19,262 bases of DNA from Micromonosporaceae bacterium (GTDB lineage: Bacteria; Actinomycetota; Actinomycetes; Mycobacteriales; Micromonosporaceae): contig JADGGF010000024.1 in NCBI GenBank assembly GCA_019690055.1, forward strand, positions 1-19,262, given 5' to 3'. Each line of letters begins with the position of its first letter. Within the stretch, counting starts at the first letter, position 1. Under the pieces are notes generated by a model. The model saw only the letters and a list, made by a program, of their open reading frames with translations. It had not been told where the DNA came from and searched no databases. The translations under genes and the position numbers were made by a program. Positions 6,690-13,259 of the stretch are shown here, one piece after another.

Positions 6690-7562
6690 CTAGCGCGGCA
6701 GCGGCGGGTCGAACTCCAGCGCCACGTAGGGCTCCGCCCCGGGTATCTCGTCGTCGGGGTAGGTGGCGGTGGCCACGTACGTCACCCCGTCGAGGGTCAG
6801 CTCGACCGTCGTGGTGAACGGGAAATCGCCCAGCTGGGCCGCCTGCTTCGCCTCCGCATCCGGTTCATCGAAGAATATCGCGCCCTCGCCAGCGCACGGC
6901 TCCGGGGACTCAGCGGCCTCGATCGTCAACGACTGACCGTTGCTCGCGGTCACCGTGATGGTCGCGCGGTACTCGCTGGGCGAGGCGGGCAGGTTGGTCA
7001 CCGTGAGTTCCAACCCGTACGAGTCGGGGCGGCCGTCGTGGTCGGCGATGAGGGCGAGGCGGGCCGCCGGCTCCGGCAAGGGTCGATCCTCCGGTGTCGT
7101 CCACCGAACGTCGGCGGCCATGTCGCCGGCCCGGCCGCTGGCGAAGAGGCTGATCACGTACTCGCCCGCCGGGCCTCGCGGGCTCACCGACCACCAGCCC
7201 TGGCCCAGGGGTGTCACCTCGGCCGTGACGCGGCGACCCATGCAGTAGTCGCCTCCCCCGATCTGCTCGACCGTGAACTCGGGGAAGTTGGGGACGTAGA
7301 CGGACAGTTGCTCCGGTGACCCGACGTCAGGCGGATCGGCGTCCCGCCCATCGACACATCCACTTCGGTAGCAATATGTCACCGGGTTGAGGTGCAGTTC
7401 GGTGTCGTCGTAGCGGATCCGGAACGGCGGTGGCTGTTCGACCATGTCATGCCGCTCGCCGTGGGTAATCGTCACGGTCGGAGTCGGCGGGACCGGCGAC
7501 GGCGGGGCGGCGCCGAGGGTCGTCGTGGACTGGCCGGTGGCGCAGCCCGTCAGGCCAAGCAA
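6690..7562 (-). CDS. Putative lipoprotein with an apparently frameshifted signal peptide
   Basis: The 290-codon frame starts with hydrophobic LGLTGC, a clear lipobox with Cys7 as the lipidation site, then a Thr/Pro-rich linker and a beta-rich extracellular domain with four more Cys (64, 69, 107, 223). I do not recognise a known family. The only in-frame starts after the upstream TGA are CTG 7565 and TTG 7562, which leave almost no signal peptide. Upstream, ATG 7596 has an AGGGG ribosome-binding site and begins MRRLLGTA, but in a different frame. Removing one C from the GCCGGC at about 7569-7574 joins them into MRRLLGTAAALLLGLTGC, a textbook lipoprotein signal. The gene is therefore either inactivated by one inserted base or affected by a sequencing error. 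An authentic TTG start is less likely. Confidence 0.6.
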   Translation of the reverse strand: MLGLTGCATGQSTTTLGAAPPSPVPPTPTVTITHGERHDMVEQPPPFRIRYDDTELHLNPVTYCYRSGCVDGRDADPPDVGSPEQLSVYVPNFPEFTVEQIGGGDYCMGRRVTAEVTPLGQGWWSVSPRGPAGEYVISLFASGRAGDMAADVRWTTPEDRPLPEPAARLALIADHDGRPDSYGLELTVTNLPASPSEYRATITVTASNGQSLTIEAAESPEPCAGEGAIFFDEPDAEAKQAAQLGDFPFTTTVELTLDGVTYVATATYPDDEIPGAEPYVALEFDPPLPR

Positions 7563-7596
7563 CAGAGCAGCCGGCTGTTCCCAGTAGCCGTCTCAT
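7563..7596 (-). pseudogene. Out-of-frame signal-peptide start of the lipoprotein gene
   Basis: ATG 7596 with AGGGG about 7 nt upstream encodes the charged and hydrophobic start of a signal peptide. It is 34 nt from the TTG of the main frame, one base more than a whole number of codons. In its own frame it reads on into unrelated sequence (AGCSVAWPDGLRH). Confidence 0.55.
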
Positions 7597-7694
7597 GGCG
7601 GATCCCCTCGTCGATCGGTCGGACCGGGCTGGTTCGCTGACGGCTCAGACGGGACCAGGGCCGGGTCGGGTTCCGTGCTCCGGGGCAGCCCTAT

Positions 7695-8042
7695 GTGGGC
7701 CCCTCCTGGGGATCGACCGGCACCCGGGGGCGCGGCGAGACGTTGCGTATCAACGGCCGGGCACGGCTCGTCCGGGACGCCCCGTACTTCGACGACATGG
7801 TCGTCCAGGGACACCGGCCGATCCTCGCGATGGAGGTCGCCATCGACACGATCTTCTTCCACTGCGCCAAGGCGTTCCTGAGAAGCCGGCTGTGGAAGCC
7901 GGAGACCTGGCGGCCCGACGTTCTCCCCAGCTTCGCCTGCCTGGTCAAGGAGGTCACTCCCACCGTCACCGAGACATTGGCGGAACTCGAGTCGTACTAC
8001 AGTCCAGAGAACTACGAGAAAATCCTGTACCAAACCCGGTAA
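7695..8042 (+). pseudogene. 5'-truncated PPOX-type (FMN) flavoprotein, C-terminal half
   Basis: The segment from GETLRINGRARL (about 7737) to the TAA at 8040-8042 matches the C-terminal half of the pyridoxamine 5'-phosphate oxidase-like family related to MSMEG_1061: LRINGRARLVRD, then VAIDTIFFHCAKAFLRSRLW and an extended tail ending YSPENYEKIL. The N-terminal half of the FMN-binding barrel, about 90-100 residues, is absent. The frame opens just after a stop at 7638, and the sequence before GETLRING (QPYVGPSWGSTGTRGR) has no family resemblance. No convincing ribosome-binding site precedes GTG 7695. I read it as a gene remnant, its 5' part lost by deletion near 7735, in a region with other broken genes. 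It ends 4 nt before the convergent vapC stop. Confidence 0.7.
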
Positions 8043-8046
8043 ACAC

Positions 8047-8478
8047 TCACGGCGCCGGGGGCACAGGGACGGGCACCACAGTCAGGCCGTCAATACCGAT
8101 AAAGTCGTTAGGATTACATGTATAAATAGGCAGACGATTGGCCAGCGCGATCGCTGCGATCATAGCGTCATAGGCCCGCGCCGCCGGCTTGCGACCGGCC
8201 GCGCGCAGCGAGGCGGCCACCCGCCCGAACGCCCGCGCGGCCGCGGCGTCGAACGGCAGTGGATCAAAGTCAGCCTCGGCTTGCTGCACGTGGGCTTGGC
8301 GGGCGGCGCGTTCGGCATCGTCCTTCGCCACAAGTGGTCCGACGGTCAACTCAGCGAGAGTGATCGCCGTGACGAGCGGCTCGGCCGGGAGGCTGGCCGG
8401 GTCGGTTATGCGCGACAGCATGATGACCGTGCTGGTATCGAGAATGCCGCGCATATGCGTGACGGTCGCACCGGTCAT
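8047..8478 (-). CDS. vapC: PIN-domain ribonuclease toxin (VapC type)
   Basis: A 143-residue PIN-domain protein, the toxin of a type II toxin-antitoxin pair; VapC enzymes cleave tRNA or rRNA when released from the antitoxin. The acidic catalytic set is visible: Asp14 in ILDTSTVI, Glu43 in TLAELTVG, Asp104 in AYDAMIAA, and the C-terminal T-x-N-x-x-D-F motif at 120-126 with Asn122 and Asp125. The ATG at 8478 overlaps the antitoxin stop in an ATGA, so the two are translationally coupled; a second ATG at 8454 (MRGILDTS) would match the usual VapC N-terminus and is an alternative start. The 3' end (8090-8130) is A/T-richer than the surroundings. All motifs are intact, so it is probably functional. 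Confidence 0.9.
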   Translation of the reverse strand: MTGATVTHMRGILDTSTVIMLSRITDPASLPAEPLVTAITLAELTVGPLVAKDDAERAARQAHVQQAEADFDPLPFDAAAARAFGRVAASLRAAGRKPAARAYDAMIAAIALANRLPIYTCNPNDFIGIDGLTVVPVPVPPAP

Positions 8479-8711
8479 AGCGTCGCGTCCAGAACGCTAT
8501 CGATGTCCTCCCGCAGCCGGACTGGATCGACGGGCGGGAGACGGCGCCACCGCTGCAGGAGCAGGCTGGCAGACAACGGCCGGCGAGGCAGCGGTCGCAG
8601 CTCCGCGATCGGCTCGCCATCCCGGGTCACCGTCAAGACCTCGCCAGCCGCCACGCGGTTGAGGATCTCGCCGCCACGGTTGCGTAGGTCGCGAACTGCC
8701 ACTTCGCCCAT
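8475..8711 (-). CDS. vapB: Phd/YefM-family antitoxin
   Basis: A 78-residue antitoxin. Residues 1-42 have the Phd/YefM DNA-binding fold signature (VAVRDLRNRGGEILNRVAAGE, then LTVTRDGEPIAEL); residues 43-78 are Arg-rich and then acidic helix, the part that normally wraps around the toxin. It neutralises the PIN toxin encoded directly downstream and, as in related modules, should repress its own operon. The ATG at 8711 lies 6 nt after a TACAGT hexamer and lacks a ribosome-binding site, which suggests a leaderless transcript. A 22-bp palindrome covers that promoter. Naming follows the VapC partner, although the fold is Phd/YefM rather than AbrB-type VapB. Confidence 0.88.
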   Translation of the reverse strand: MGEVAVRDLRNRGGEILNRVAAGEVLTVTRDGEPIAELRPLPRRPLSASLLLQRWRRLPPVDPVRLREDIDSVLDATL

Positions 8712-8717
8712 GACGTA

Positions 8718-8739
8718 ACTGTATCACGGGTGATACAGT
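8718..8739. promoter_or_regulatory. 22-bp palindromic operator of the toxin-antitoxin operon
   Basis: ACTGTATCAC (8718-8727), a GG centre, and GTGATACAGT (8730-8739) form perfect 10-bp arms. The proximal arm contains the minus-strand -10 hexamer TACAGT (8718-8723), 6 nt from the antitoxin ATG, so a bound antitoxin or toxin-antitoxin complex would block RNA polymerase. Confidence 0.75.
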
Positions 8740-8766
8740 GACCGACGTAGCCGTTCCGCCAGAGAC

Positions 8767-9078
8767 CACGCCCCGGCTGCGCCATGGCGCCACCACCGCC
8801 ATGGACAGCTCGGGCACCGTCGCCGCGACGAACCCGTACCCTGGGTCGTCCTCCGGAAAGAATCTCCACCATGCCGCGCCGATCGGCTGCTCGCTCGCGA
8901 CGGCGATGACCCCACCATCCCCCGGGCGAGGCCACCCAGCCACGTAGTGCGCCAGTTGGGGTTCGGCTAGGACTTGATTTATCGACATTCGACGCTCAGG
9001 ATGCCAGTTCACCGCTTCGAGCAGCATCTCGGCCAGGAACGAGGCGTCGTCCGGGCCAGCCGGCCGAAACGTGATCAC
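8767..9078 (-). pseudogene. 3'-truncated GNAT acetyltransferase, N-terminal half
   Basis: From GTG 9078 the product begins ITFRPAGPDDASFLAEMLLEA and continues with features of an actinobacterial GNAT subfamily: AVNWHPER, AHYVAGWPRPGD, PIGAAWWRFF, DPGYGFVA and VPELSMAVVAPWRSRGV. The last segment is beta-strand 4 leading into the acetyl-CoA pyrophosphate-binding loop (R-x-x-G-x-G/A). There homology stops: the frame continues as Ser/Arg/Pro-rich sequence across the operator and antitoxin gene. The C-terminal half of the fold is missing, so the enzyme cannot be active. A TAGAGT hexamer at 9087-9092 lies 8 nt before the GTG. The breakpoint is about 30-50 nt from the toxin-antitoxin operator, suggesting the break came with arrival of that module or a neighbouring deletion. 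Confidence 0.75.
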
Positions 9079-9104
9079 GTCCTCGCACTCTAGCCACGGG
9101 TAGC

Positions 9105-9218
9105 TCAGTGGAATGTCGGCCGGGTTACTCGACCCGGCCGAGCACGGCCGGCCTGACGATGGGTCCACCGCGCCACGAACAGCTCGGCGTATCGCTCGTG
9201 ATCGGCCCTACGACGCAC
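9105..9218 (-). pseudogene. Possible 37-codon gene remnant
   Basis: GTG 9218 has a good GGAAGG ribosome-binding site 6 nt upstream and encodes RRRADHERYAELFVARW, then a switch to Arg/Pro-rich sequence and a stop at 9105. The start resembles the N-terminus of ECF-type sigma factors (x-YAELFVARW, before region 2), but only about 20 residues support this. The 10-bp hairpin at 9116-9141 lies in the part after the resemblance ends. It could equally be a chance frame. Confidence 0.2.
9116..9141. terminator. Strong hairpin in the decayed region
   Basis: TCGGCCGGGT (9116-9125) and ACCCGGCCGA (9132-9141) form a perfect 10-bp stem with loop TACTCG. It lies upstream of the GNAT remnant on the minus strand and may be an old terminator or a structured repeat. 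Confidence 0.45.
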
Positions 9219-9321
9219 ACTGCCCACCTTCCGCACCCGATGCTGCAGCCCACGCTCTCGCCGCTGGGCTTCCCGACCGAGGCACGGCGGTGACGAGACG
9301 GTAGAGGTCGTCTCCCGGCCC

Positions 9322-9350
9322 TTGCCCTCAATTCTCTTGCTATATAGAGT
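9322..9350 (+). promoter_or_regulatory. Candidate promoter of the ABC/PadR operon
   Basis: TTGCCC (9322-9327), a 17-nt spacer and TAGAGT (9345-9350) fit a SigA-type promoter inside a markedly A/T-rich patch (AATTCTCTTGCTATATAGAG). A TATATA at 9341-9346 is an overlapping alternative. Initiation from TAGAGT would fall after TTG 9351 and favour GTG 9369 as the start. The rest of 9219-9321 holds nothing I can identify. Confidence 0.45.
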
Positions 9351-10418
9351 TTGGCCGTCCGTCTCACGGTGGAGGCCCCCTTGCTCATCCTGGCGGCGTT
9401 GCTGCTCATTGGTGGCGGCATCTACCTGTACACCCGGCGCAGCTCCCGACCCGCTGCTGCGCCGGTTGTCCCCGGCGGCGCGACGCGACCGGCAGGAGTG
9501 CCCGCGCCACCCGTTGAGGGCCCCGGCAGGATCGAGTTCTCCGGGCTGACCAAGCGGTACGGCACGGTCACCGCGATCGATGGCCTGACATTCGCGGCGG
9601 AGCCTGGCCGGGTCACCGCTCTCCTCGGGCCGAACGGCGCCGGAAAGACGACCGCGCTGCGGATCCTGCTCGGCCTGGCCTCGCCGACGGCGGGAACGGC
9701 AACCATCGGTGGGCAGCCTTACCGCGGCCTGGCGAGGCCGATCCGTCGCGTGGGCGCCGTCCTTGAGAGCAGCGGCGCACACCGTGGGCGCTCGGGACGT
9801 GACCACCTGCGCGTCATCTGCCGGGCGAGCGGGGTGCCCCTCGACCGGGCTGACGAGGTCCTGAACGTGGTTGGCCTGTCCGAGGTTGGCCGCCGCCCGG
9901 TCAAGGGTTATTCGCTCGGCATGCGCCAGCGGCTCAGCATCGCGGCCGCCCTGATCGGCAACCCGAACGTGCTCGTGCTCGACGAACCGGCGAACGGGCT
10001 GGACCCGGAGGGGATCCGGTGGTTGCGCGACCTGCTGCGCAGCCTCGCCGACCAGGGACGGACGGTACTGGTCTCCAGCCATCAGCTCGCCGACTTGGCG
10101 GCGATCGCGGACGACCTCGTGGTCATCGCGCGCGGCCGACTGGTCGCCCACGGCACGGTCGGCTCGGTGGTGCAATCGTTGGCTCGGCCGCACAGAGTGC
10201 TGGTCCGTACGCCTGAGCCGGATCGGCTGCGCGCCGAGCTCGGTGAGTCGGCGGCCGTGATGCCCGCCGCCGACGGGGCGGTGCATATCGTCGGCGTCGA
10301 TGCCATCGCGATCGGCGAGGCGGCCCGGCGCGCAGGCATCACCGTGCATGAGTTGACGAGCGAAGCGCCCAGTCTGGAGGACGTCTTCCTCGAGCTCACC
10401 CGAGGGGTGGCGCAATGA
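9351..10418 (+). CDS. ABC transporter ATP-binding protein with N-terminal membrane anchor
   Basis: ATPase of an ABC-2 type exporter. Counting from TTG 9351 it has 355 residues: a transmembrane helix at about 9-28 followed by RR and a Pro/Ala linker, then the nucleotide-binding domain with Walker A GPNGAGKTT (93-101), signature YSLGMRQR (187-194), Walker B VLVLDEP (207-213) and switch His244. The Q-loop position has GAVLES, with Glu139 in place of the usual Gln, as in DrrA-like ATPases. Residues 280-355 form the C-terminal regulatory domain of this branch. A membrane anchor on the ATPase is unusual, since most are soluble. The start may be GTG 9369, which leaves the helix intact. The stop overlaps the permease start by 4 nt. 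Substrate unknown; drug or lipid efflux is typical of the group. Confidence 0.9.
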   Translation: MAVRLTVEAPLLILAALLLIGGGIYLYTRRSSRPAAAPVVPGGATRPAGVPAPPVEGPGRIEFSGLTKRYGTVTAIDGLTFAAEPGRVTALLGPNGAGKTTALRILLGLASPTAGTATIGGQPYRGLARPIRRVGAVLESSGAHRGRSGRDHLRVICRASGVPLDRADEVLNVVGLSEVGRRPVKGYSLGMRQRLSIAAALIGNPNVLVLDEPANGLDPEGIRWLRDLLRSLADQGRTVLVSSHQLADLAAIADDLVVIARGRLVAHGTVGSVVQSLARPHRVLVRTPEPDRLRAELGESAAVMPAADGAVHIVGVDAIAIGEAARRAGITVHELTSEAPSLEDVFLELTRGVAQ

Positions 10419-11326
10419 CGACATCCACCGTGGACAGTGCGGCGCTGGCCCGGGACAACCACACCCGGACGAGGTGGCACTGGCAGGTGCAGGCCGAGCT
10501 CATGAAGGTCCGGACGACCAGGCTCTGGTGGATCTACCTCGTCGGGGTCGTGGTATTCACCGCGTGGGCCCTGCTGCGCAACGGTGCCACGCACCACTAC
10601 GAGCTGTACCCACCGCTGGACCAGTTCCCGCCCGACGAGCGGGCGGAGGCCGCTGCGCGGGCCGTCACCGCGGCCACGCCGGCCGGCCACGCCGCGATCG
10701 CTGCCGACATGCTCACCTCGGGCCAGTTCCTGGGCGTGCTGCTCGCCCTGCTGCTTGGCGTACTCATCGTCACGAATGAGTACGGGCAGCAGACTGCGGC
10801 GGCCACGTTCCTCACGAACCCGCACCGGGGTTCGGTCGTCGTGGCGAAGATGGTGGCCGCCGGCGCGTTCGCCGTGCTGTTCTGGGCGATCTCGACGATT
10901 ATCGATGTCATCGTTACGCCCTTCTATCTGAACAGCCAGCACGCGAGCACTCCCCTGACCGGATGGGTACCGGTCCGGTCGGTGCTGCTCAGCCTTCTCG
11001 CTTACGTGATGTGGGCGGTCTTCGGCGTCGGGCTGGGCAGCCTGTTCCGGAATCAGGTCGGGGCGGTTGTGGTCGCCATGGTCGTCTATCTCGGCGGGGT
11101 CGTCACCGCGCTGGGCCTGGTCAACCTGATCTACCTCGTGTATCACCACATGTGGGTGCTGAAGGCGGCGGTCATCGCGCCGGCCGTGGCCTCGCTCGTG
11201 ATGAGCACCCCCGGTCGGGCGTTCGACGGTGCGCCGGCCCAGTGGGTCGGCCTGCTGGTGATGACCGGGTACACGTTGCTGTTCGCCACCGTCGGTGCGG
11301 TGCGCCTGCGCCGCCGCGATATATAG
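10415..11326 (+). CDS. ABC-2 type transporter permease
   Basis: Membrane partner of the preceding ATPase. The 303-residue protein has an N-terminal cytoplasmic amphipathic segment (QVQAELMKVRTTRLWW), six hydrophobic helices at about 36-54, 102-120, 143-168, 187-209, 215-241 and 278-297, and a large loop between helices 1 and 2. The NEYGQQTAAATFLTNPHR segment (121-138) after helix 2 is the conserved coupling region of ABC-2 permeases. The protein ends in an Arg-rich tail (RLRRRDI). ATG 10415 overlaps the ATPase stop in an ATGA, and GAGGGG about 8 nt upstream serves as ribosome-binding site. A single permease gene implies a homodimer with two ATPases. What it exports cannot be told from sequence. 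Confidence 0.9.
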   Translation: MTTSTVDSAALARDNHTRTRWHWQVQAELMKVRTTRLWWIYLVGVVVFTAWALLRNGATHHYELYPPLDQFPPDERAEAAARAVTAATPAGHAAIAADMLTSGQFLGVLLALLLGVLIVTNEYGQQTAAATFLTNPHRGSVVVAKMVAAGAFAVLFWAISTIIDVIVTPFYLNSQHASTPLTGWVPVRSVLLSLLAYVMWAVFGVGLGSLFRNQVGAVVVAMVVYLGGVVTALGLVNLIYLVYHHMWVLKAAVIAPAVASLVMSTPGRAFDGAPAQWVGLLVMTGYTLLFATVGAVRLRRRDI

Positions 11327-11338
11327 GCTTGTCAGCCG

Positions 11339-11653
11339 ATGACCCGCAACCGGCGTCCGTCCCCGCAAACCGTCGCCGTGCTGCTGGCTCTCGCCGAGGA
11401 GCCCGGCCGATGGCGGTACGGGTACGACCTGTGCACACAACTGGGGATCCAGCCAGGCTCCATGTACCCGATCCTCATGCGCCTGTCGGATCGGGGCCTG
11501 CTCGAGCAGGATTGGGAGAACGAGCGGGTGCCCGGGCGCCCGCCGCGGCATCTGTACCGCCTCACGAAAGCCGGGCTCGCCTACGCCGCCACCTTGGAGC
11601 CCTCCACCGCACCGGCCCGTCCCCGTGTGTATCCGCGGCTGGATCCCGCATGA
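11339..11653 (+). CDS. PadR-family transcriptional regulator
   Basis: A 104-residue winged-helix protein with the PadR core: TVAVLLALAEEPGRWRYGYDLCTQLGI, the recognition helix region QPGSMYPILMRLSDRGLLEQ, and the wing GRPPRHLYRLTKAGL. The usual C-terminal dimerisation helix is short, making this a minimal PadR. Such regulators often repress the multidrug ABC operon in which they sit and are released by ligand; that role is inferred from position. It lies 12 nt after the permease stop, with no clear ribosome-binding site, so it may rely on coupling or on a separate start; ATATATAGG at the junction is -10-like. Its stop overlaps the next ATG by 4 nt. Confidence 0.87.
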   Translation: MTRNRRPSPQTVAVLLALAEEPGRWRYGYDLCTQLGIQPGSMYPILMRLSDRGLLEQDWENERVPGRPPRHLYRLTKAGLAYAATLEPSTAPARPRVYPRLDPA

Positions 11654-12660
11654 TCATCATCGTCGCCCTGGTCGTCGTCGGGGCCCTCGTCGTGGCTCTC
11701 CGGCGCCGCGCCGCTCCTCGGGGCGGCGGTGCCGATCTGCCGTCGCGCGTCGTGGCCATTGCTGCCCGCTGGCTGCCGGCGCATCGCCGGGAGTGGGGCC
11801 GCGCCATGATCGGTGAGCTGAGCGCCATCCACGACGGGGCCGCGCGCTGGCGCTTGGCCGGGGCGGCGATCCGGGTCGCCATCCTGCCGCCGACGCGGCA
11901 CTCCGGGACATCGGCCACGCTCGCGGGCACTGGCCTTGCCGGCACCGCGGTCGCAACCCTCGCAACGGAGCGATTCCTGCCGGCTCTGGGAGTCTTCGTG
12001 GCGGCGCTGGGGCTGCTCCTCACCGCCTGCGCGAGCGTACTGGCCGGCCGGTGGCGCAGCCTGCCGGCCGGACGTGCCGCGCGCGTCGCGGGCGCGGTGG
12101 CGGGCGGCGGCCTGCTCGCCGCGACCTGCGCCGTGGTCCTGGTGGCGACCACGGACCCTCGGGCCACGCTGGACCCGACCCACGTGGCATCACTGGCGCT
12201 CGCCGCGACCCTGTGCGGCTACGCGGTCGCTGGTCTGGCCACCGTACGTTCGACCGGCACACCAGCGACGGGGCACTGGGTAGCCGTGGCGGGCGCCGCC
12301 GTCGCGGCCTCGACCGGCACCGCCTGGGACATTCACAGACTTCATGGTGCGATTCCGTTGGTCTCCCCTGCGGCCGCCATCGTAACCGCAGCGGCTGCCA
12401 TCGTCGTGACCGCCGTTACCGGCAGCCGGGCAGCCGGCCGGCGCGCGGGACTGCTCAGCGCGCTCCTCGGTGCACCGGTGCAGTTTGCCGCGACGCTGTT
12501 GGTGTTGCGTGGTGCCGTGCCGCCAGCGACACTCGCCGACAGCCTGGCCGGCGACATCGTCCGGCTCGCCGTCACACCGCTGGCGATGTACGTGATTGCC
12601 GCCGTGTCGGCCGTCGTGGTTCGACCGCGAACTGAACTGGGAAGGCCGTTGTACCAATAG
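11650..12660 (+). CDS. Multi-pass membrane protein coupled to PadR
   Basis: A 336-residue protein starting at ATG 11650, which overlaps the PadR stop in an ATGA; the frame is open far upstream but only this start fits the operon. It has an N-terminal helix (2-17), a cytoplasmic segment with LPAHRREWGRAMIGELSAI (42-60), a helix-rich motif seen in other actinobacterial membrane proteins, and then about seven to eight hydrophobic helices at about 90-107, 111-132, 147-167, 178-198, 210-223, 238-256, 266-286 and 305-324. I do not recognise a catalytic site. PadR genes are often translationally paired with membrane proteins thought to sense or sequester, so a regulatory role toward PadR or the transporter is a reasonable inference. 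It is the last gene of the 9351-12660 operon. Confidence 0.75.
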   Translation: MIIIVALVVVGALVVALRRRAAPRGGGADLPSRVVAIAARWLPAHRREWGRAMIGELSAIHDGAARWRLAGAAIRVAILPPTRHSGTSATLAGTGLAGTAVATLATERFLPALGVFVAALGLLLTACASVLAGRWRSLPAGRAARVAGAVAGGGLLAATCAVVLVATTDPRATLDPTHVASLALAATLCGYAVAGLATVRSTGTPATGHWVAVAGAAVAASTGTAWDIHRLHGAIPLVSPAAAIVTAAAAIVVTAVTGSRAAGRRAGLLSALLGAPVQFAATLLVLRGAVPPATLADSLAGDIVRLAVTPLAMYVIAAVSAVVVRPRTELGRPLYQ

Positions 12661-12711
12661 GTTCCGCATCGACTGATGCCAACGTCACCGCGGCCCAGCG
12701 CGTACGTTGAC

Positions 12712-13131
12712 CTAAGCCCGTTGGGTCCGCGTCATCGCAACGCGTTTCATCCAATGGCGGACACGAGGAGCCGTGATCACTGCGGCCAACGCGAAGAGGC
12801 TGATGATGGCCTGCGAGTACCGGGCGATGTCGGCTGCGCCAGCCAGGCCGTAGACGGCGTACCCGTTGGCGGCGGCGTCGGTCACGAGGATCAGGATGCT
12901 GAGATATAGGCCGATCGTTCGACGGGTCCACAGCAGCGCCGCCGCCAGGAAGTCGAGCACGGTCAGCGACACGAAATAGATCGCGAGCCACGCCGGCGCC
13001 CACTGGTAGGGCGGCCACCCGCCCGTCGCGAGCTGGACTACGTGGACGACGCCGCCGTACGCAAGCACAGCGACCTGTGCCCCCACGACCAGACGAATCG
13101 TCTTGGGCGCTCCCAACCAGTGCCGCCACAT
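12712..13131 (-). CDS. Four-helix membrane protein of unknown function
   Basis: From ATG 13131 the product is 139 residues with four hydrophobic helices at about 12-34, 45-67, 72-94 and 104-121, a basic first stretch (RHWLGAPKTIR) and a basic tail. The layout resembles small DoxX-like or similar uncharacterised actinobacterial membrane proteins, but no diagnostic motif is seen. The frame is open to 13293, which would overlap the gene upstream; MWRHWLGAPKTIRLVVG looks like the natural N-terminus, although there is no good ribosome-binding site. It lies 128 nt after the CBS-nucleotidyltransferase gene on the same strand and is convergent with the ABC operon, separated by 51 nt that contain a loose CAACGT/ACGTTG inverted repeat. 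Confidence 0.65.
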   Translation of the reverse strand: MWRHWLGAPKTIRLVVGAQVAVLAYGGVVHVVQLATGGWPPYQWAPAWLAIYFVSLTVLDFLAAALLWTRRTIGLYLSILILVTDAAANGYAVYGLAGAADIARYSQAIISLFALAAVITAPRVRHWMKRVAMTRTQRA

Positions 13132-13259
13132 CTGACCATGAATCCAGTTGAAGCGTCGGATCTCGGCAGGGGTCGCGGACAGCGATGCGCTCAAGCGATG
13201 CTGCTCGCGCCTCTGGACGACAGTACAAGCAAGCGGGCCTGGCCTCACGGTCGACCGAC

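Noticed and set aside
6411..6700. Protein made of KVTF-type 14-residue repeats
   Set aside because: The frame starts inside the PCD gene and the repetition follows from a 42-bp DNA repeat; no start signal.
9092..9145. tRNA-like GGGTAGCTCAGTGG sequence
   Set aside because: It resembles a D-arm, but there is no matching D-stem partner, anticodon arm, T-arm or acceptor stem.
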